Source: CAXMNX01 sp964194845
Lineage (GTDB): Bacteria > Pseudomonadota > Alphaproteobacteria > Rhodobacterales > Rhodobacteraceae
Assembly: GCA_964194845.1 (NCBI GenBank)
Contig: CAXMNX010000099.1
Coordinates: forward strand, 15,052-79,051
Direction of reading: 5' to 3'
Length of the DNA: 64,000 nucleotides
The position numbers and the translations under genes were made by a program. This document shows positions 35,914 through 44,634 of this stretch, in pieces. The notes under the pieces were generated by a model. It did not search any database. It was given only the letters and a program-made list of their open reading frames with translations, and was not told where the DNA came from. The number at the start of each line of letters is the position of its first letter. The first letter of the stretch is position 1.

Positions 35914-37326
35914 GTGATCATCGGCAATATTGCAGACGGGCTGACGCGCGGCGTCGAGACCACCCTCAACACTGTCAGCGAGGCTTTTTTCGAGCCGGTC
36001 GTGCGCCTTGGCGTCACCGGGCTCAGCCGGTCCGGCAAGACGATTTTCATCACCTCGCTTGTCGCCAATCTGATCGCTCGCGGTCGAATGCCCGCGTTGC
36101 GCGCCGCCGCCGAAGGCCGCATTCAGGCCGCATGGCTACAGCCGCAACCCGACGATACCGTGCCGCGATTTGACTTCGAGTCCCATCTCGCCGCGATGGC
36201 CGGTCCAAACGCGGCATGGCCGCAAGGGACCACCGGGATCAGCGAATTGCGGCTAAGCTTTCGCACACGTTCCGGGGGACTGCTTGGCGGTGTCACCGGT
36301 CCCAAAACGATGCACCTCGACATCGTCGACTACCCCGGCGAATGGCTCCTCGACCTCGGCTTACTGGACAAGGATTTTGCAACCTGGTCGCGCGAAACGC
36401 TGCACCGGCTTGAAAATCGCGCTGAGGCGCAGAACTATCGCGCGGCGCTCGCCGACACCGACGCCACCCAAAAACTCGACGAAGTACTCGCCAAATCCCT
36501 TGCCGACGCCTTCGGAAGCTACCTGCGTGCGGCGCGCTTGCGCGGCTATTCCGACTGCACACCCGGCCGCTTCCTGCTCCCCGGCGATCTCAAAGGCTCG
36601 CCGGTTCTGACATTCGCACCCTTGCCGGAAGGATCGCACGGACGCGGCTCGTTGGGGCGCGAATTTGCCCGCCGCTATGAGGCCTACAAGCGCCAGGTGG
36701 TAAAGCCGTTTTTTCGCGATCACTTCGCCCGGATCGACCGTCAGGTTGTGCTGGTGGATGTCCTGGGCGCTATCCACTCCGGCCCAAAGGCGGTCGAGGA
36801 TATGCGCCACGCCTTAAGCGACATTCTCGGCACGTTCCGGCCCGGCCAGAATGCCTTCCTTCGCCAGATCTTCCTCGGGCGTCGTGTCGAGAAAATCCTC
36901 TTCGCCGCGACCAAGGCCGACCACCTTCACCACTATCAACACGCGCAGCTAACCGCGATTACCGACGCGCTTCTGACGGACGCAAAGTCCAAAGCGGATT
37001 TCGCCGGTGCCAAAACCGCCGCCATGTCACTTGCCGCGCTAAGGACGACAACCGAGGGTCAGATCGAACGCGACGGCCGCACATTGGACGCCGTGCGGGG
37101 CGTGCTGCAGGAAAGCGGAAAACTCGCGGCCTTCTATCCCGGAAAATTGCCAGACGACCCCGCACGGTTGCTGACTCGCGCGCGCCAGGGCGATGACAAA
37201 TGGCTCGAAGCGGACTACGAGTTTATGTCCTTCGCACCGCAGCCACTTGACCTGAAACCCGGCGACGGCCCGCCGCATATTCGTCTGGATCGCGCAGCGG
37301 AATTTCTGATCGGAGATCGCCTATGA
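35914..37326 (+). CDS. YcjX-family P-loop GTPase-like protein
   Basis: This 470-residue protein of the YcjX (DUF463) family starts at GTG 35914. The Walker A motif is GLSRSGKT (36-43), with DIVDYPGEWLLDLGLL as the Walker B-like region and ATKADHLHHYQH as the G4-like segment. YcjX is linked with the stress-related psp/ycjF genes in enterobacteria. Its stop overlaps the ycjF-like ATG by four bases. Confidence 0.92.
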   Translation: MIIGNIADGLTRGVETTLNTVSEAFFEPVVRLGVTGLSRSGKTIFITSLVANLIARGRMPALRAAAEGRIQAAWLQPQPDDTVPRFDFESHLAAMAGPNAAWPQGTTGISELRLSFRTRSGGLLGGVTGPKTMHLDIVDYPGEWLLDLGLLDKDFATWSRETLHRLENRAEAQNYRAALADTDATQKLDEVLAKSLADAFGSYLRAARLRGYSDCTPGRFLLPGDLKGSPVLTFAPLPEGSHGRGSLGREFARRYEAYKRQVVKPFFRDHFARIDRQVVLVDVLGAIHSGPKAVEDMRHALSDILGTFRPGQNAFLRQIFLGRRVEKILFAATKADHLHHYQHAQLTAITDALLTDAKSKADFAGAKTAAMSLAALRTTTEGQIERDGRTLDAVRGVLQESGKLAAFYPGKLPDDPARLLTRARQGDDKWLEADYEFMSFAPQPLDLKPGDGPPHIRLDRAAEFLIGDRL

Positions 37327-38333
37327 CCCCTGACCGCGACGGCCCCGTCCTGATCGAGATCGACGATACCGGTCCAAGCCCCGCCGATGCCCCGCCGATC
37401 GACGAAGACACCGGCGTGCCCACCGGTCAGGCGATGCAGACGATGGCCGCCATCGCGGCGCGCCGCCCCTCGGCTCTGATGCGGTGGTTCTGGCGGCTTC
37501 TCGGGTCGGTTGTCCTGTTCCTTGCGTCCGTATCCTTGTGGGATTGGATCTCAGGGCTGGTGATCCGCAACCCGATTCTCGGCTGGGCCGCCATAGCATT
37601 GCTGGGCGCATTTGTACTGGTTTGCCTCGCGATCATCCTCCGCGAATGGGCCGCCCTAACCCGCCTCAAGAAAATCGACGCGCTCCACATCGAAGCAGAC
37701 CGCGTAATCACTGAAAACGATCTGGCAGGCGGCAAAAAACTCGTCTCGCGCCTCTCGGCGTTCTACGCAGGCCGCGAGGATATGCGCTGGGGTCGGCAAC
37801 GTCTGGCCGAAGCGGAAAGCGACACCTTCGATGCCGACACGCTTCTGGGTGTGGCCGAAGACACGCTCCTGAAACCGCTCGACGATCAGGCCCGGCGCGA
37901 GGTTGAAACCGCAGCGCGCCAAGTCGCAACGGTAACCGCGCTCGTGCCGCTCGCCTTCGCCGATGTTCTGGTCGCCCTAACCGCCAATGTCCGTATGATC
38001 CGTCGTATCGCCGAGATCTACGGCGGCCGCTCCGGCGCGCTGGGCGCATGGCGCCTGACCCGCGCTGTGATCACACACCTCGTCGCAACCGGAGCAGTCG
38101 CGGTGGGCGACGACCTGATCAGCTCGGTCGGCGGCGGGCATCTTCTAGCGAAGATATCTCGCCGGTTTGGCGAGGGGCTGGTGAATGGAGCCTTGACCGC
38201 GCGAGTGGGTGTGGCCGCGATGGAGGTCTGTCGGCCATTGCCGTTTCGCGCGGCGAAGCGGCCAAGGGTGACGGAGTTGGTGCGGCGGGCGCTGACGGGG
38301 TTATTTGATAGGGGCGAGGCGGAGAAGCTTTAG
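37323..38333 (+). CDS. YcjF-family (TIGR01620) inner membrane protein
   Basis: The 336 residues have an acidic N-terminal tail and two adjacent hydrophobic segments at about residues 58-82 and 86-112 (LLGSVVLFLASVSLWDWISGLV; ILGWAAIALLGAFVLVCLAIIL). The family core lies in the C-terminal half (ALTANVRMIRRIAEIYGGRSG ... VGDDLISSVGGG). It is translationally coupled to ycjX. The pair is presumed to act together at the inner membrane. Confidence 0.9.
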   Translation: MTPDRDGPVLIEIDDTGPSPADAPPIDEDTGVPTGQAMQTMAAIAARRPSALMRWFWRLLGSVVLFLASVSLWDWISGLVIRNPILGWAAIALLGAFVLVCLAIILREWAALTRLKKIDALHIEADRVITENDLAGGKKLVSRLSAFYAGREDMRWGRQRLAEAESDTFDADTLLGVAEDTLLKPLDDQARREVETAARQVATVTALVPLAFADVLVALTANVRMIRRIAEIYGGRSGALGAWRLTRAVITHLVATGAVAVGDDLISSVGGGHLLAKISRRFGEGLVNGALTARVGVAAMEVCRPLPFRAAKRPRVTELVRRALTGLFDRGEAEKL

Positions 38334-38403
38334 ATAACGATAACACATCAGAGCGACAGAAGCGGACCATTTATTTGGAAGATTGATGGGCGCAGCAACC
38401 TAC

Positions 38404-38769
38404 CTACGCCCGATAATCTCGTGCAGGCATGAGTGTAACTGTTGAGGCCGCCCCGCCGCGCCACCAACTCGCATCGAAATTTCTGGCTGCAACCAATCGA
38501 TCTTCAGAAATCCAGTAAGCCCCTACATCTTTTATGCCTTTAGTTACAATCTCTCGCAAATCTGCGGGATCGCTGCGCGCTTTTGCCAATACGTGTGAAT
38601 ATATCTTGCCTTCGGCATGATGCGCTTCCTCCAGATCTATCAAGCAACTAGAAAAATCACTGTTACAGGACACAATCGTCCCAAATTGATTCTCCCAGAC
38701 ATAGTCGTTCGAACACAACTCTATCTTCAATCCGGTGAGTTTGTATTTCATCGCTAATCGAATACCCAT
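38404..38769 (-). CDS. Uncharacterised lower-GC accessory ORF
   Basis: This is a 121-residue soluble protein of no family I know (MKYKLTGLKIELCSNDYVWE ... AASTVTLMPARDYRA). It has four Cys in the first half and a WW pair. Codon use is more AT-rich than the flanking genes, and it lies alone between ycjF and the repeat-bearing ileS leader, which suggests acquisition. No good ribosome binding site is seen; ATG 38751 is an alternative start. Confidence 0.5.
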   Translation of the reverse strand: MGIRLAMKYKLTGLKIELCSNDYVWENQFGTIVSCNSDFSSCLIDLEEAHHAEGKIYSHVLAKARSDPADLREIVTKGIKDVGAYWISEDRLVAARNFDASWWRGGAASTVTLMPARDYRA

Positions 38770-38946
38770 CTCACACTGGTTGGACTATTTCCTGCTTCCG
38801 ACTTTTCATGCCTCCACCCGGCGATCCTAATTTTAACTCCATGCGAGTGGCAAGGATTGCAAGCGTCGCGTGCCTATCCTGCACACCGCCCCTTACTCTT
38901 CCCCACCACACCGCCATTTGCAAACCCACCCCCCAGAAAGCCAAAC

Positions 38947-39016
38947 CGTAGGGCGGGGTTCACCCCGCCGTCCCACGTTCATCCGTCGCGCCGCAGCACT
39001 CCGATCCCGCCCTACG
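38947..39016. repeat. BIME/REP-like repeat unit with terminal inverted repeats
   Basis: CGTAGGGCGGG (38947-38957) and its perfect reverse complement CCCGCCCTACG (39006-39016) bound a 70-bp unit. The left end also folds on itself: GGCGGGG (38952-38958), TTCA loop, CCCCGCC (38963-38969). Such GC-rich nested palindromes are typical of dispersed intergenic repeats. Only one copy is in this window. Confidence 0.6.
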
Positions 39017-39079
39017 ACCCACCAACCCGACAATCCCCCAAAACCCATCCACCTTCCCTTAACCCCACCGACCGGACGC

Positions 39080-39124
39080 ACGTACAATTTGTCATTCCGC
39101 CCCCTCCGAAAACGTACAATTTGT
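39080..39124. repeat. Direct repeat of ACGTACAATTTGT upstream of ileS
   Basis: ACGTACAATTTGT occurs at 39080-39092 and at 39112-39124, with start points 32 bases apart (about three helical turns). The second copy extends into the 13-bp palindrome GTACAATTTGTAC (39114-39126). AT-rich palindromes spaced in this way inside C-rich DNA suggest a protein-binding site. The cognate regulator is unknown. Confidence 0.45.
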
Positions 39125-39358
39125 ACCAAAACCAACCGTCCCGCCCGCTAACATCTCCCTAACCCCGCCGTCCTGACCGCCCACATTCCCGCCTTGTCCT
39201 GCCTTTGACCCACCCCTATAAACCCCGCCATGACCCGTCCTGACGCGATCATCATTCGAACAACGGGCCCGGCGCTCTGACAACATGAACCGCCGGGTTT
39301 CAGGCGTTGAGTTCCTCCGCCCTTTCCTGCCAGCCTCAAATTCCCAAGGACGTTTGCC

Positions 39359-42259
39359 ATGTGTGCCGACACGCCCGACTATAAAGACACGCTGAACCTG
39401 CCCGTCACCGATTTCCCCATGCGCGCAGGCTTGCCGAACCGTGAACCCGGCTGGCTGGAGCGGTGGGAAAAGATCGGCGTTTACAACCGCTTGCGCGGCA
39501 AGGAAGGGCGCGAGGCGTTCACGCTCCATGACGGCCCACCCTACGCGAACGGGCACCTTCACATCGGCCACGGGCTGAACAAGATCCTGAAAGATTTCGT
39601 CGTTCGATCCCAACAGATGATGGGCCGCGACGCGCGTTATATCCCCGGCTGGGACTGCCACGGTCTGCCGATCGAGTGGAAAATCGAAGAGCAATATCGC
39701 AAGAAAGGCCGCGACAAGGACGCGGTCGACCTGGTCGAATTCCGCCAGGAATGCCGCGCCTTCGCGTCCGGCTGGATCGACATTCAGCGCAACGAATTCA
39801 AACGGTTAGGCGTCACCGGCAACTGGGATCAGCCGTACCTCACAATGGATTTCCACGCCGAACGCGTGATCGCCGAGGAGTTCCAGAAGTTCCTGATGAA
39901 CGGCACTTTGTACCAAGGCTCGAAACCAGTGATGTGGTCGCCGGTGGAAAAAACCGCGTTGGCCGAAGCCGAGGTCGAATACCACGACAAGGAAAGCTTC
40001 ACCGTCTGGGTAAAATTCCGCGTTAACAAGACCTTGGATGATCGGCTGGCGGGCGCCTATGTAGTGATCTGGACCACCACGCCCTGGACAATCCCGTCTA
40101 ACAAAGCGGTGGTTTATGGGGCCGGCTATTCCTACGGCCTTTATGAGATCACCGCGCGGCCAGAAGAATGCTGGGCGCGGATCGGAGAGCGCTACATCAT
40201 CGCCGACAAGCTGGCCGCCGACGTGCTTGGCCGCGCTCGGCTGGACGAAACCATGTACCGCCGTCTGGGCGACGTTGACCCGTCCGAAATCGACGGCGTT
40301 TTGCACCCGTTGCACGGCGCCGAGGGCGGCGATGGCGAATGGGACGACATCCGCGATTTCCGCGCCGCCGACTTCGTAACCGACGAGGAAGGCACAGGTT
40401 TTGTCCACTGCGCCCCGTCGCACGGGATGGAAGAATACGAGCTTTACCGCGACCTGGACATGCTCGATCAGGTCATCACCTACAACGTCATGGACGATGG
40501 CGGATTCCGGGCCGACCTGCCGTTCTTTGGCGGGACATATATCCTAAGCCGCAAGGGCGGCGAAGGCGACGCCAACAAGGCCGTGATCGACAAGCTGGCG
40601 GAAGTCGGCGGTCTGTTGGCACGCGGAAAGATCAAACATTCCTACCCGCATTCATGGCGCTCGAAAGCCCCGGTCATTTACCGCAACACCCCGCAATGGT
40701 TCGCCGCCATCGACAAGCCGGTTCGCGACGGGCAAGACCAGTTCGGGACAACAATCCGCGCCCGCGCGCTGACCGAAATCGACAACGTCAAATGGACCCC
40801 GCAAACCGGGCGCAACCGGCTTTATTCGATGATGGAAGCGCGCCCCGATTGGGTGCTGTCCCGTCAACGCGCCTGGGGCGTGCCGCTGACCTGTTTTGTG
40901 AAAAATGGCGCAAAGCCCCATGATCCCGACTTCCTGCTGAGGGATGCAGCGGTCAACGCCCGCATACTCGAAGCTTTCGAGGCCGAAGGCGCAGACGCCT
41001 GGTACGAACCCGGCGCGAAAGAGCGGTTCCTGGGCAATGACGCGAAACCGGAAGACTACGAACAAATCTTAGACATCCTCGACGTCTGGTTCGATTCAGG
41101 CTCGACCCATGCCTTTGTCCTGCGCGACCGCGAAGACGGCTCTGACGATGGCATCGCCGACCTCTATCTCGAAGGCACCGACCAGCACCGCGGCTGGTTC
41201 CACTCCTCGCTGCTGCAATCCTGCGGCACCAATGGCCGCGCGCCCTACCGCGGTGTGCTGACCCACGGGTTCACGCTGGATGAGAAGGGCATCAAGATGT
41301 CCAAATCTCTCGGCAACACCATCGTGCCCGATCAGGTCGTCAAGCAGTATGGTGCCGATATCCTGCGTCTCTGGACCGCGCAAACCGATTATACCGCCGA
41401 TCAGCGGATCGGGCCGGAGATTCTGAAAGGTGTCGCCGACAGCTATCGCCGTTTGCGCAACACAATGCGGTTCATGCTGGGTAATCTCGCTACTTTTTCC
41501 GAGGAAGACCGCGTCGATCCTGCCGAAATGCCCGAGCTGGAACGCTGGGTGTTGCATTGTCTGGCCGAGTTGGATCATCGTGTTCGCACAGGCTACGCGG
41601 TTTACGATTTCCAGGGCGTGTTCCGCGCGATTTTCGAGTTTGCGACGCAGGATCTGTCGGCGTTTTATTTCGATATCCGCAAGGACGCGCTTTATTGCGA
41701 CGGGCCTTCGGATCGCCGGAATGCGGCACGCTCCCTGTTAGATATCCTATTCCACCGGCTGACCACCTGGCTTGCCCCGATCCTGGTGTTCACAATGGAA
41801 GAGGTCTGGCTTGAGCGGTTTCCGGGCGACGAAAGCTCGGTCCACCTGATAGACATGCCCGAGACACCGAATGACTGGCTGGACGAACCCTTGGCCGCGA
41901 AATGGTCGGGCATCCGCCGCGTGCGCCGGGTCGTGACGGCCGCACTTGAGATCCAGCGGCAGGACAAGGTGATCGGCGCATCACTGGAAGCGGCCCCGGT
42001 TGTTCATGTCGAGGACGCAGGCGCGGTGGATGCGCTCAGTACCGTGCCGTTCGACGATATCTGCATCACATCCGCCATTTCCGTGACCAGCGATCCGGCA
42101 CCCGCCGAAGCCTTCCGTTTGCCCGAGACTGAAGGCGTCGGAGTGGTTTTCGAACGGGCGAATGGCGAAAAATGCCAACGCTGCTGGAAGTTTCTGCCGG
42201 ATGTCGGGTCGCATGGCCATGCCGGAACCTGCGCACGGTGTGACGACGCCTTGGGATAA
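39359..42259 (+). CDS. ileS: Isoleucyl-tRNA synthetase
   Basis: This class I synthetase charges tRNA-Ile. The 966 residues include HIGH at 68-71 (GHLHIGHGLNK), the CP1 editing domain with WTTTPWTIPSNKAV, KMSKS at about 645-650 (GIKMSKSLGN) and a C-terminal zinc site with CQRCWK ... CARCDDALG. It is a normal full-length bacterial IleS. It is preceded by a 589-base gap holding repeats and a C-rich leader. Confidence 0.97.
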   Translation: MCADTPDYKDTLNLPVTDFPMRAGLPNREPGWLERWEKIGVYNRLRGKEGREAFTLHDGPPYANGHLHIGHGLNKILKDFVVRSQQMMGRDARYIPGWDCHGLPIEWKIEEQYRKKGRDKDAVDLVEFRQECRAFASGWIDIQRNEFKRLGVTGNWDQPYLTMDFHAERVIAEEFQKFLMNGTLYQGSKPVMWSPVEKTALAEAEVEYHDKESFTVWVKFRVNKTLDDRLAGAYVVIWTTTPWTIPSNKAVVYGAGYSYGLYEITARPEECWARIGERYIIADKLAADVLGRARLDETMYRRLGDVDPSEIDGVLHPLHGAEGGDGEWDDIRDFRAADFVTDEEGTGFVHCAPSHGMEEYELYRDLDMLDQVITYNVMDDGGFRADLPFFGGTYILSRKGGEGDANKAVIDKLAEVGGLLARGKIKHSYPHSWRSKAPVIYRNTPQWFAAIDKPVRDGQDQFGTTIRARALTEIDNVKWTPQTGRNRLYSMMEARPDWVLSRQRAWGVPLTCFVKNGAKPHDPDFLLRDAAVNARILEAFEAEGADAWYEPGAKERFLGNDAKPEDYEQILDILDVWFDSGSTHAFVLRDREDGSDDGIADLYLEGTDQHRGWFHSSLLQSCGTNGRAPYRGVLTHGFTLDEKGIKMSKSLGNTIVPDQVVKQYGADILRLWTAQTDYTADQRIGPEILKGVADSYRRLRNTMRFMLGNLATFSEEDRVDPAEMPELERWVLHCLAELDHRVRTGYAVYDFQGVFRAIFEFATQDLSAFYFDIRKDALYCDGPSDRRNAARSLLDILFHRLTTWLAPILVFTMEEVWLERFPGDESSVHLIDMPETPNDWLDEPLAAKWSGIRRVRRVVTAALEIQRQDKVIGASLEAAPVVHVEDAGAVDALSTVPFDDICITSAISVTSDPAPAEAFRLPETEGVGVVFERANGEKCQRCWKFLPDVGSHGHAGTCARCDDALG

Positions 42260-42303
42260 GTCTTTGACTTGCGCGTTGCCATTGCGACGCGCAAGCTCAC
42301 CCC

Positions 42304-42756
42304 ATGCCTGCCCTGACCGTCGATAGCCCCCTTGGACCGATCACGCTTGTCGAGACAGACGGCGCGATAATCGCGCTCGACTGGGGCGGTGCCGCAACCG
42401 ATCACACCCCACTTCTGGACGAGGCGTACCGCCAGCTCGGCGCATATTTCGACGGTGACCTCACCGAATTTAACTTGCCGATTGCGCCAAAGGTATCACC
42501 GACACAGCGCCGCTTTCTCGATGCGCTTCTGGCTATACCTTTCGGCGAAACAAAGACCTACGGCGAGATTGCGAATGAAACAGGCATCTCCGCTCAAGCT
42601 GCCGGGCAAGCTTGCGGCGCCAATCCGATTGCCATCATCATTCCCTGCCACCGCGTAATTGGCACGGCGAACTTGGGCGGATTTTCCGCCCGTGGCGGTA
42701 TCGAGACCAAAGTCGCCCTTTTGAAGCACGAGGGTGCTGCGAGCCTGCTGATCTGA
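42304..42756 (+). CDS. ogt: Methylated-DNA-[protein]-cysteine S-methyltransferase
   Basis: This suicide repair protein takes the alkyl group from O6-alkylguanine. The active Cys115 lies in IIIPCHRVIG, and the DNA-binding part is PFGETKTYGEIANETGISAQAAGQACGANP. At 150 residues it is near the short end for the family, with a reduced N-terminal domain. It follows ileS by 44 bases. Confidence 0.9.
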   Translation: MPALTVDSPLGPITLVETDGAIIALDWGGAATDHTPLLDEAYRQLGAYFDGDLTEFNLPIAPKVSPTQRRFLDALLAIPFGETKTYGEIANETGISAQAAGQACGANPIAIIIPCHRVIGTANLGGFSARGGIETKVALLKHEGAASLLI

Positions 42757-42834
42757 CAATTGGCCGTCGTGCATGCGATGACTGATCGCGCAGCCTGTGT
42801 TAAGACGATGTTGTCCGGGGGCTAATTAGACACC

Positions 42835-42850
42835 TACCGCTTTCGCGGTA
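42835..42850. promoter_or_regulatory. Hairpin in the leader of the GYD gene
   Basis: TACCGC-TTTC-GCGGTA forms a perfect 6-bp stem with a 4-base loop about 60 bases before the GYD start. No T-run follows, so it is not an ordinary terminator. It may be an mRNA leader structure or an operator. Confidence 0.3.
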
Positions 42851-42909
42851 CTAACCGAAGTCACGCAAATCAATGCACCTGCTTCCGGCTGAATGAAGGG
42901 AATAAACCA

Positions 42910-43242
42910 ATGTCATTATTTATGTTTCAGGCGAAATATTCGGTCGATGCCTTTAAGGCGATGCTGAACGAGCCGCAGGACCGTACTGCCGCAGCAGAGG
43001 CCATCATCGCAGCCACGGGCGGAAAACTCCGCGCACTCTATTTCGCGTTTGGAGATTATGACGTGGTGGCGATCATTGATGCGCCTGACGATCAGGCGAT
43101 GGCCGCCGGGGCGATGGTGCTGGCTGCGTCGGGTGCGTTCTCAGGTGGTAAGACCACCAAACTAATGACCGCGGCTGATGCAAAATCCGCCATGGAAGCA
43201 GCGGCGAAAGCGGCGCCTTCCTATCAGCCTGTGACCGGATAA
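42910..43242 (+). CDS. GYD-domain protein
   Basis: The 110-residue protein matches the GYD family. It has LFMFQAKYSVDAFKAMLNEP at the N-terminus, the name-giving FGDYDVVAIIDAPDDQAM in the middle, and an Ala-rich tail. The family forms small ferredoxin-like alpha/beta folds of unknown function. GAAGGGAATAA precedes the ATG. It lies between ogt and lysA with about 90 bases before lysA. Confidence 0.85.
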   Translation: MSLFMFQAKYSVDAFKAMLNEPQDRTAAAEAIIAATGGKLRALYFAFGDYDVVAIIDAPDDQAMAAGAMVLAASGAFSGGKTTKLMTAADAKSAMEAAAKAAPSYQPVTG

Positions 43243-43330
43243 TCTTAGGCAATTTCCTGGGCGGCGGGCTCTTTGATTGCACCGCCGCCTGCATCTGTTA
43301 TGACGCTGCGCGACTTCAAGAGCGCGGCCA

Positions 43331-44608
43331 ATGGATCATTTTCTCTACCGCAACGGCGTTTTGCACGCCGAGGACGTTGCCATCGCGCAGATCGCGGCGG
43401 CTGTCGGCACGCCGTTTTATGTCTATTCGACCGCAACGCTGACCCGCCATTACCGACTGTTTGACGAGGCGCTCGACGGCATCGACCATCTGGTCTGCTA
43501 CGCGATGAAAGCAAACTCGAACCAGGCGGTGCTTACGTTGATGGCCGGGCTGGGTGCTGGCGTCGATGTGGTCTCGGGCGGCGAATACCGGCGCGCCAAG
43601 GCCGCAGGCTTTGCCGGCGAGCGGATCGTCTTTTCGGGCATCGGCAAGACGGTCGAGGAAATGGAACTGGCGCTGACCGGCGGCATTCGACAGTTCAACG
43701 TCGAAAGCGAGCCCGAGATGGAGGCGCTCTCGGCCGTAGCCACCCGTATGGGCGCGACCGCGCCAGTCACAATCCGCGTCAACCCCGACGTCGACGCAAA
43801 AACGCACGAGAAAATCGCCACCGGAAAATCCGAGAACAAGTTCGGCATCCCGGTCGCGCGGGCGCGCGAGGTTTATGCCCAGGCGGCAACTTTGCCGGGA
43901 TTAGAGGTTATTGGTATCGACGTGCATATCGGCAGCCAGCTGACCGAACTGGAACCGTTCGAGCTGGCCTATCGAAAAGTCGCAGAATTGACCGAGGGGC
44001 TGCGCGCCGATGGTCACAATATTCGCCGTCTGGATCTGGGTGGCGGGCTTGGTATTCCCTACGAACGCTCAAACACCGCGCCGCCGTTGCCGGTGGAATA
44101 TGGCGAGATGGTCAAGCGTACAGTCGGTCATCTGGGTTGCGAGATCGAGATTGAACCGGGTCGCCTGATCGCCGGGAATGCCGGAATTCTGGTCGCCGAA
44201 GTGATCTATGTGAAAAAGGGCGAGGGACGCGATTTCCTGATCATTGATGCCGCGATGAACGACCTGATCAGGCCCGCGATGTACAACGCCTATCACGACA
44301 TTCTGCCAGTGATTGAACCGGAACCGGGCGTCGAACTAAACCCCGTCGATATCGTCGGACCGGTTTGCGAAACCGGTGATACATTTACCCGTCAGCGGCC
44401 CATGCCACCCCTGAAAGCCACGGATCTGGTCGCGTTCCGTTCGGCAGGTGCCTATGGCGCGGTGATGTCGTCGGAGTATAATTCGCGTCTTCTGATCCCC
44501 GAGGTGCTTGTTAATGAGCATCAATTCGCCGTCATCCGGCCTCGTCCGACCTATGACGAGATGATAAACCGCGATATCATACCAGAATGGCTCAAGGGGT
44601 CGGATTAA
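43331..44608 (+). CDS. lysA: Diaminopimelate decarboxylase
   Basis: This PLP enzyme converts meso-diaminopimelate to lysine. The 425 residues contain the PLP lysine K60 (CYAMKANSN), the HIGSQLTEL and GGGLGIPY phosphate-binding segments, EPGRLIAGNAGIL, and the catalytic Cys region GPVCETGDTFTRQRP. No argH is present next to it here, but the TIGR02302 protein gene follows as in many Rhodobacterales. Confidence 0.96.
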   Translation: MDHFLYRNGVLHAEDVAIAQIAAAVGTPFYVYSTATLTRHYRLFDEALDGIDHLVCYAMKANSNQAVLTLMAGLGAGVDVVSGGEYRRAKAAGFAGERIVFSGIGKTVEEMELALTGGIRQFNVESEPEMEALSAVATRMGATAPVTIRVNPDVDAKTHEKIATGKSENKFGIPVARAREVYAQAATLPGLEVIGIDVHIGSQLTELEPFELAYRKVAELTEGLRADGHNIRRLDLGGGLGIPYERSNTAPPLPVEYGEMVKRTVGHLGCEIEIEPGRLIAGNAGILVAEVIYVKKGEGRDFLIIDAAMNDLIRPAMYNAYHDILPVIEPEPGVELNPVDIVGPVCETGDTFTRQRPMPPLKATDLVAFRSAGAYGAVMSSEYNSRLLIPEVLVNEHQFAVIRPRPTYDEMINRDIIPEWLKGSD

Positions 44609-44634
44609 ACCGCCCCGGCCCTATATTGGGACGT

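Larger units (their letters stand above)
38770..39358. other. Gene-free stretch before ileS with repeats and C-rich tract
   Basis: No convincing gene lies here. It contains a repeat unit with 11-bp terminal inverted repeats, a pair of ACGTACAATTTGT direct repeats, and a strongly C-over-G plus strand from about 38,870 to 39,200. Open frames through it are Pro/Thr-rich or Arg-rich and look non-coding. The last 160 bases form the leader of ileS. Confidence 0.7.

Noticed and set aside
38857..39162. Overlapping 101- and 93-codon plus-strand frames in the ileS leader
   Set aside because: They are Pro/Thr/Arg-rich translations of a C-rich tract and pass through the palindromic repeat. No ribosome binding site or domain is present.
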